Part shown: in pieces, positions 60,801 through 64,000 of the stretch | How the letters are laid out: every line of letters starts with the position of its first letter | Numbering within the stretch: the stretch's first letter is position 1 | DNA from: an uncultured Actinomycetes bacterium | GTDB lineage: Bacteria; Actinomycetota; Acidimicrobiia; Acidimicrobiales; Acidimicrobilacustridaceae | Assembly: GCA_937927725.1 (NCBI GenBank) | Contig: CALBSE010000047.1 | Span: 46,085 to 110,084, forward strand | Length of the DNA stretch: 64,000 nucleotides | Direction: 5' to 3' | The notes under the pieces: model-generated | Databases searched by the model: none | Seen by the model: only the letters and a program-made list of their open reading frames with translations | Told to the model about the DNA's origin: nothing | Program-made: the position numbers and the translations under genes

Positions 60801-63176
60801 TCCGATGGCACCGGCTATGCCCGCATCGCGACGACGGGCGCGAACGCCGGCATCAACGCCTCGGGCAATGAGACCATCACGGCCGGTTCGACATGGAAGA
60901 TGCAGGCCCGAGTCCGTTCGACCAATGGGTCGAACCTCGCCGGTCAGATGAAGCTCTGGTTCCAAGGTGGCGCGAGTGGCGAGGTTGGTGTCGCGTCATT
61001 CACCGCCAACGGTGACTGGCAGGACGTCTACATCACCTATGTAGCGACAAAGTCGAACACCCGCATTACTCCCGAGATCGTGCTGAACGGTTCCGGGTCG
61101 CTCGACGTCGACGCGATCACGGTCGTACAGGACGTCATCGTGCAGAGCGACCCGTGGACCGCCACGGGCGCAGCGTCGACCTTCGTCATCAAAAACGATC
61201 CGTCCCGTGCACATCAGGGCGACGGTGAATTGCAGCTCAAGGTCACCGGCTCCGGCGAGGGCGGCATCACCCACGGCATCACGGAACGTCCCGCCGTTGG
61301 CATCGTCTACACGGGCACTGCGTGGGTGCGTTCGTCGACCGGCGCTCCAGCCAACGGCCGTTTCGTGGTGACGACTCAGGGTGGAATCACTGAATCGGCG
61401 CAGGCGAACTTCACGGCGACGAACACGTGGCAGCAGGTGAGCTTCAACCTCACGATCGCAAACTCGAACCACACAGCCATGACGGCTCAGGTTCTGTTGT
61501 CGACACCGAACGTCACCGTCGACATCGATGACGTGAACCTGCAGAAGTTCGCGTGGTCGAGCTTCGGTGGAGCCACGCAGACCCAGATCAACGACGCCGC
61601 TCTCGCTCAGTCCGGTAGCGGCTATGGGCGCATCAGTAAGTCGTCGAATAGTGATGCGGGTATCCAACTCGATACGCCGGGAAATGTCGCTACGGGATCG
61701 AGGCAGACGATGGTCGCCTACGTCCGGTCGACCAACGGTTCACGGGTGAACGGCCACGTTGCGCTGAGCGGTCTGGGAGGTTCGAGCCAAGACTCGGCGT
61801 CGACGAGCTTCGTCGCCACGGGCTCTTGGCAGAAGATTTCGGTCACGGTGTCGATCTCGCACGCGGGTCAGACCGGTCTGCGTTCGAAGATCTTCGTCGA
61901 CTCGACCAACCTTTCACTTGACGTCGATTCGGTGCTCGTCGCGCAGGAGCCCATCGGTGCGCCCGATGGCGTGTCGTCGCCCTTGCCTCATCCCGAGTCT
62001 GGCTACGTCTACATCTGGGATAACGCCTTCGGTATCCCCGGTGCTCACCTGTGGGCCATGTCGGCCGAGGTCGCCATCATCAATGGCCGCCCCGCCCTCG
62101 GGGTCGGAGCCACGATGTATTTCGATCCGACGAAAGCTTCCGGAGTCATGACCGGCACTGACTGGATCAAGGGCGACCTCGTCGCCAACATCAGCACGGT
62201 GGAGCCCTGCTTTCAGTTTGGCTTCGACGCCACCGGGCTGAATTCGGCTGTGCAGATCAACGGTGGTGTACTGCGAACGACACAGTTCATGCTCAGCTTC
62301 GCGCCTCGCGGATGCACCGTCGGCCAGTACACCGTGTCGCCCGGCTCAATGTTCTCGTTCGACGCCACCCTCGGTGATTCGTCATTGCACTTCGACCTCG
62401 AGATCGGTCGTGATGACGACAACCTACCGACCTTCTACACCGACATGCGGGTGCAGAACCTCAAGCTGGCCGGCGTCACGTACAACAACATGGAGTTGGT
62501 CATCGACATCTCCCAAGCGGGATCGACGACGAGCTTCGACGGCGACTTCACGCTCCCGATGGGACGCATGACCGGCAACTTCCTGCTGTCGGTCAACAAC
62601 TCGATGCTGCATCAGGAGGGAGACGTCACCCTCTCCGACTGGCAGATGGTTGGCGGTACGTTCGACATTTACACGTTCAACTACCACCAAGTCGTCGATA
62701 TCCCATTCGGTTCGGGGTCATGCGCTGCGTTCTCCGCCGGTACGTCCGGTCGAATGACGATGGGGAAGAAGAACTACAACTTCAGCGGCAACATGACAAT
62801 CGATTGCGGTCGACTGACTGCGCTGCACATTCAGTACCAATACTGGAAGAGCGCAATCTCGTATCAGTTCAACCTCGACTACAACTCAAGCACGCATGTT
62901 CTGTCAGGTGGTCTGCAGTTCAAGTTCGAGCGCAGCACGTCGTGGAGGTTCCTGTCGCACCGCTATCGACGTCATCCGAAGTTCGTGATCGATATGAACT
63001 TCTCAATGGACTTCGATAATCCAGGCAACGGACATCTCGACTTTTACGGTTCCATCTCGGTCTCGGGCGGATCGGGAAGTCTCGGCTGTTCGTTGAACGG
63101 CAACGGTGATGACTCGTGTTCGATCTACGTCCGCGTCAACATTTTTGGTGGACACACCTATCGCAGTTCCTGGTAG
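54807..63176 (+). CDS. Giant membrane-anchored multi-module surface protein
   Basis: 2789 residues from the ATG at 54807 (an ATG at 54747 would add 20 unlikely residues). A short basic start, then a membrane anchor or signal at about 13-34 (NPVIAGVASVAAVVVVVGGT), then an exported Ser/Thr/Gly-rich body. Residues 45-960 are beta-rich repeats with no named domain. Residues 964-1049 hold seven short GDFE-like motifs. Residues 1043-2381 contain about eight beta modules with the AxVRSxxG...WQQVxxxLxI...IDDV pattern of carbohydrate-binding CBM4_9-like modules. A LamG-like insertion lies at about 1510-1710. A different beta domain fills 2385-2789. There is no LPXTG at its end. Likely an adhesin, glycan binder or S-layer-associated protein (inferred). 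Confidence 0.8.
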   Translation: MWSRIWAFVRANPVIAGVASVAAVVVVVGGTWLVTSDDGGSSRSASTDSQVTAPATPTSTLANGVTLDGLSDTCATTGRVEVSAPNGIKISGSCVATDSRNWSVTIDGGAGSFGGFELASADFSGTITSTDGVIVSDVSVNVPRQPRIVPEWYQSSVLKIDWSSSLKSLQNSFSIDTGRGSGRLAGSAPVAADGTYQMGISGHVVFGGTPIALSGSLAGNGRDGVRGVRWSIDGTARSATIDGAKVVATRIAMTQGDPGVTGSTQIDAGQVMQIPVDGSLRFVDEGNWLFEASGSQVTTWSPDVLPALAVRTGEMSGTIESVDSTVGWKLLSPMVFASGGLTMDGSVTFGGTERFTIDISGGNGTVLGLAQPLASPVLAGQITVDHGAVVGAVSVTAGGNLFLDLPDGWEAVNRLSIDFHNGPAGFSTSTNVTSALTRGNSVIVVNGTAQGADAFALTVGGALRMGATPIPVFGRYESVGFVHDGVARTSPYWNFSGDIASVPGGVPLAAGGFGLKGGSIGMASAATPASVPLGAGVRSKAFQPSIFDRLSTMSSSSLEGTVDLAMEDITGFMKTGDIQYTDENNWTVTATADGGPAWHVPGFNNLIIDANTITGTVTDTDGEMTFDLTIGELVWTNMTTGVVLTTDFSIGNTCPLEDNCPDASGIFVGWTNGEMDLPNGLPTLAVEGAFLTDGSWARMTGVAPDATGLTVAGFASFDITDPTLTIWKGERSDSFDANMQLPDLSSSSNGLSFEFCGGLQVSIPDLGSHGTSGCAEWTPDGFVIAQVAVAADIDTDVSSGGLQLDSSALTGWAYTSLSTMPTVDLYGTALQLLPDLNQITAQLVMPGILMSKVGLDDSLSNIGATGWFDGTDFSLDGALDVNMTNGGFSLNTITVHIGKDGHDFTLGFGAESTVSVNGNKFPMNAYVGLALGSTTEVSISLDITGTQSAQPNGSFDMPALLPTGDFEPSNTSAIDGSFDNRSSKGLLSHGDFENASGQQNMLTNSDFESGTGATLVTNPGFEDGSTSDVLSNGDFESFDISANGDFEDGNYGSWSVTSNYQMTQVNDTAPTSDEGVYAYNLKNNFSSSTASQTGYVGLYQNISWTTVQNAQYTFSVWAKSNDSSNGRIKLWIQQSGTASGCSSQSAIQSASDIFTVTPTWQQFSFTITGNNSCRSTLSTLVSVIDSQDTVELDAMTFEPKLTNSVTSLSGLPNVEEPNDQLSGIPSSNVVVRRDPSLAHSGDGYLAATGTSSNWDFYWYTLESPAQYTTWTFTAWVRCRTCSSATGNLYMFTSGGSEDNAKSPAPVTINQTWQRVTLSMFMRYSGHTDLRVGFMDISAANTEFMFDDWSLQQVGWTSSPAPTGNGTPQGTVSLATITDGSISRTDNGALEFISRPTTAASGQSAYVDTPAPTQGATYTASVWVKSPTAAAGGVRLDAIAIGGTQEIFSGAIDNITTGWTQLTKTFTVAYGGHTALRLAVYNLVPASAATPKTIYIDDVSLTGTPLAIPQDSSSMWSGLGSTNMDTLPPITRSSSGSVYLTNDLGNTGNSLRTDGNGDWWYFNNDSYGYVNGDFDMSVDVLFANSSSRDIADIGFWITSPGSNSTGYAYRLDTSSSSNSGFIATNNGSLSWVSGESGWRTPARNVWYRVRLQASGDSVTATVTRLDNNTVARQNTVTLSGGNRAGVFGQVRDSAGSSEGSRWDNFQLNSGSNTTNVYDDAAKAHGGAGYMQIRAGSSSSSASRTTASAPVLGSTYTASAWVRSSSGTNVSGKLTAKGAGTSDTANTTFTATGTWQQVSVSLPINASGASGITMQLDNNTAGQGLLIDDVAIELQGLTQSNPWGIAVGSGGSVNNAIWNDPTKAHAGNDYMVFTAKTSAGSVVNTNAFTPVAGDLYTAAVWVRSDSGSNLSGQIGLSAEGGTVEQRWSNFTANGTWQQVFVSLPITQTNNTSLNVYVKATTLNSALRIDDAELNKVSTWVLTQPSGTTSNIIVINDRSMASDGTGYARIATTGANAGINASGNETITAGSTWKMQARVRSTNGSNLAGQMKLWFQGGASGEVGVASFTANGDWQDVYITYVATKSNTRITPEIVLNGSGSLDVDAITVVQDVIVQSDPWTATGAASTFVIKNDPSRAHQGDGELQLKVTGSGEGGITHGITERPAVGIVYTGTAWVRSSTGAPANGRFVVTTQGGITESAQANFTATNTWQQVSFNLTIANSNHTAMTAQVLLSTPNVTVDIDDVNLQKFAWSSFGGATQTQINDAALAQSGSGYGRISKSSNSDAGIQLDTPGNVATGSRQTMVAYVRSTNGSRVNGHVALSGLGGSSQDSASTSFVATGSWQKISVTVSISHAGQTGLRSKIFVDSTNLSLDVDSVLVAQEPIGAPDGVSSPLPHPESGYVYIWDNAFGIPGAHLWAMSAEVAIINGRPALGVGATMYFDPTKASGVMTGTDWIKGDLVANISTVEPCFQFGFDATGLNSAVQINGGVLRTTQFMLSFAPRGCTVGQYTVSPGSMFSFDATLGDSSLHFDLEIGRDDDNLPTFYTDMRVQNLKLAGVTYNNMELVIDISQAGSTTSFDGDFTLPMGRMTGNFLLSVNNSMLHQEGDVTLSDWQMVGGTFDIYTFNYHQVVDIPFGSGSCAAFSAGTSGRMTMGKKNYNFSGNMTIDCGRLTALHIQYQYWKSAISYQFNLDYNSSTHVLSGGLQFKFERSTSWRFLSHRYRRHPKFVIDMNFSMDFDNPGNGHLDFYGSISVSGGSGSLGCSLNGNGDDSCSIYVRVNIFGGHTYRSSW
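57696..57953 (+). repeat. Tandem GDFE-type micro-repeats in the giant gene
   Basis: Within about 86 codons the protein shows GDFEPSN, GSFDNRS, GDFENAS, NSDFESG, NPGFEDG, NGDFESF and NGDFEDG. Each resembles the N-terminal signature of a CBM4_9-like module (N-G-D-F-E), but only the last is followed by a full module. They look like collapsed or partly duplicated module starts, or a linker built from them. Confidence 0.6.
57933..61950 (+). repeat. Array of about eight CBM4_9-like modules
   Basis: Repeats of about 130-150 residues share an A-x-V-R-S-x-x-G segment, a F-x-A-x-G-x-W-Q-Q-V strand, and an end I-D-D-V. Starts of the A-V-R-S strand: FSVWAKSND, FTAWVRCRT, ASVWVKSPT, ASAWVRSSS, AAVWVRSDS, MQARVRSTN, GTAWVRSST, VAYVRSTNG. 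The later copies (after 59950) are closer to each other than to the first three, suggesting recent duplication. One unrelated beta module is inserted at about 59338-59935. Confidence 0.65.
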
Positions 63177-63341
63177 GCCGACACTCTCTCTTCCCGATGG
63201 TTGTGCGTTTTCGGGGAGGGGGAAATGTCTGGCGTTCGGGTGATAGGCCACTCAGTTTTTGACCTATCCTCCCGACCAATCAGTTGATCCTCACGTCCGG
63301 CGGAGTCTTGCTTTGTCGGTCGTTGCGGAAAGGACCGACGG

Positions 63342-64000
63342 ATGCCTTCCAACCCGTGTCTTCCCACTACTGGCGCCAGTGGCAGCTTGTGGCTGATCCT
63401 TGCGATTGGGGTTGGGCTGGTTGTTGTTGGTGTCGCTTTGGCGCGACTTCCGCGTCGCGTGCGTCTTGGCGCAATCTTGGTGCTTGCGGTGTCGATGTCG
63501 GGTCTTGCGTTGAAGGCGACGCCTGCGCATGCAGAGTCAGCCAATTGCGATTCATCAACGACCATGCCCGTGGTTCCTGCGTGTCTTGATGAAATTCCGC
63601 AATGGCTCGATAAAAACTCGCTGTTCCTCACGTCTGTGAACTTTGAGGTCGCTCCAGTAGTTGCGCGATTGGTTGACGAACTTCCGCAATGCGCAGGTGA
63701 ACCGCTTGTTGGCGACGGCACCGCGAATCATCCCGATGCCACCGGTGTGTTCGGCGCTGGATTTACGTTTGACTCCGAGTCATGCTCGGGAATTGTTTCC
63801 TGTGCAGGCGGCAACGGTGGTTCGTTGCTCGGTAACGGTGGCAACGGTTACAACGGCGGCGTTGGTGGTAACGCCGGAAACTACGGCAATGGCGGTCGCG
63901 GTGGCGATGGCGCCGTTGGCACGATGGGTATGGCTGGTGTCGCTGCAGTTCTTCCTGGCGGCAACGGTGGCAACGGTGGCAATGGCGGCGTTGGAGGAAA
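63342..64000 (+). CDS. Exported GGN-repeat (PGRS-like) protein with an N-terminal LPXTG-type signal, incomplete
   Basis: 219 residues are visible and the gene runs off the right edge. GGAAAGGA lies 7 bases ahead of the ATG. Residues 7-11 read LPTTG, followed by a hydrophobic stretch (16-34) and RLPRRVR: the exact layout of a sortase sorting signal, normally found at a C-terminus. Directly after comes a signal peptide (42-64, GAILVLAVSMSGLAL to AHA/ES). The mature part starts with a Cys-containing domain (65-155), then Gly/Asn repeats (GGNGG, GNGGNG) to the edge, like mycobacterial PGRS regions. It starts 165 bases after the giant gene. The repeats may bind ions or form a surface layer; that is inferred. 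Confidence 0.75.
   Translation, partial: MPSNPCLPTTGASGSLWLILAIGVGLVVVGVALARLPRRVRLGAILVLAVSMSGLALKATPAHAESANCDSSTTMPVVPACLDEIPQWLDKNSLFLTSVNFEVAPVVARLVDELPQCAGEPLVGDGTANHPDATGVFGAGFTFDSESCSGIVSCAGGNGGSLLGNGGNGYNGGVGGNAGNYGNGGRGGDGAVGTMGMAGVAAVLPGGNGGNGGNGGVGG

Noticed and set aside
63242..63268. GATAGG / CCTATC inverted repeat after the giant gene
   Set aside because: Only 6 bp with a 15-base loop and no clear terminator tract; too weak to list.
63284..63589. Short plus-strand frame with a Cys/Trp-rich product at the right edge
   Set aside because: Overlaps in another frame the better-supported gene at 63342, which has a ribosome site, a signal peptide and Gly/Asn repeats.
63795..64000. 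CRISPR-like or tandem DNA repeat at the right edge
   Set aside because: The GGC-AAC-GGT periodicity is in codons of a GGN-repeat protein; units are not separated by unique spacers.

Overview
The window is a 64 kb chromosomal piece of a high-GC Gram-positive bacterium. Two WhiB regulators, a SenX3/RegX3-type Pho system, an M. tuberculosis-like set of hypothetical genes (ChlI-like ATPase and VWA protein, DUF2342, YlbL-like protease, UPF0182), a DivIVA protein, frequent GTG/TTG starts and many CoA-linked catabolic genes all point to Actinobacteriota. Acidimicrobiia (for example an Ilumatobacter-like lineage) is my best guess, but that is inference from gene content. Coding density is very high, most genes sit in tightly packed operons, and there are no insertion sequences, rRNA genes or CRISPR arrays.

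Layout. 1-7.1 kb: central metabolism (malate dehydrogenase, a 2-hydroxyacid dehydrogenase, DedA, and succinate dehydrogenase sdhC-sdhA-sdhB on the minus strand). 7.3-17.3 kb: MoxR/ChlI-like ATPase and its VWA partner, separated by rpiA and a degenerate GH1-like gene; two WhiB genes; glutamate formimidoyltransferase; a polyphosphate kinase operon with a Nudix hydrolase. 17.3-19.4 kb: an arsenic cluster (arsC, aquaporin and cadI/arsI facing arsR across a perfect inverted-repeat operator) with no efflux pump. 19.4-26.8 kb: a complete phosphate locus, PHO box-pstS-pstC-pstA-pstB-phoU-phoU-senX3-regX3. 26.9-40.9 kb: MFS transporter, DUF2342 protein, SDR, degenerate HtrA-like protein, moaE-TM protein-mreB, HEAT protein, Lon/PDZ protease, a DivIVA-like protein with a phage MuF-like tail, and UPF0182. 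40.9-53.5 kb: a catabolic block (TetR, amidohydrolase, thiolase-like protein with DUF35, double CoA-transferase, acyl-CoA synthetase, SDRs, DUF1214, sulfotransferase) that looks like acyl-CoA-linked breakdown of a hydrophobic substrate.

54.3-64 kb: an initiator tRNA whose 3' end is repeated (20 bp) exactly 100 bp downstream, then a gene remnant, then a single-membrane-anchored giant protein of 2789 residues carrying about eight carbohydrate-binding-like beta modules. At the right edge is an incomplete gene for a GGN-repeat (PGRS-like) exported protein whose N-terminus carries an LPXTG-type sorting signal ahead of an ordinary signal peptide. This right-hand surface-protein region at a tRNA is the most unusual part of the window.

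Several proteins keep a family fold but lack a catalytic residue: the GH1-like protein, the HtrA-like protein, the thiolase-like protein, one SDR and the DUF2342 protein. All functional calls come from reading motifs by eye; no database search was run.
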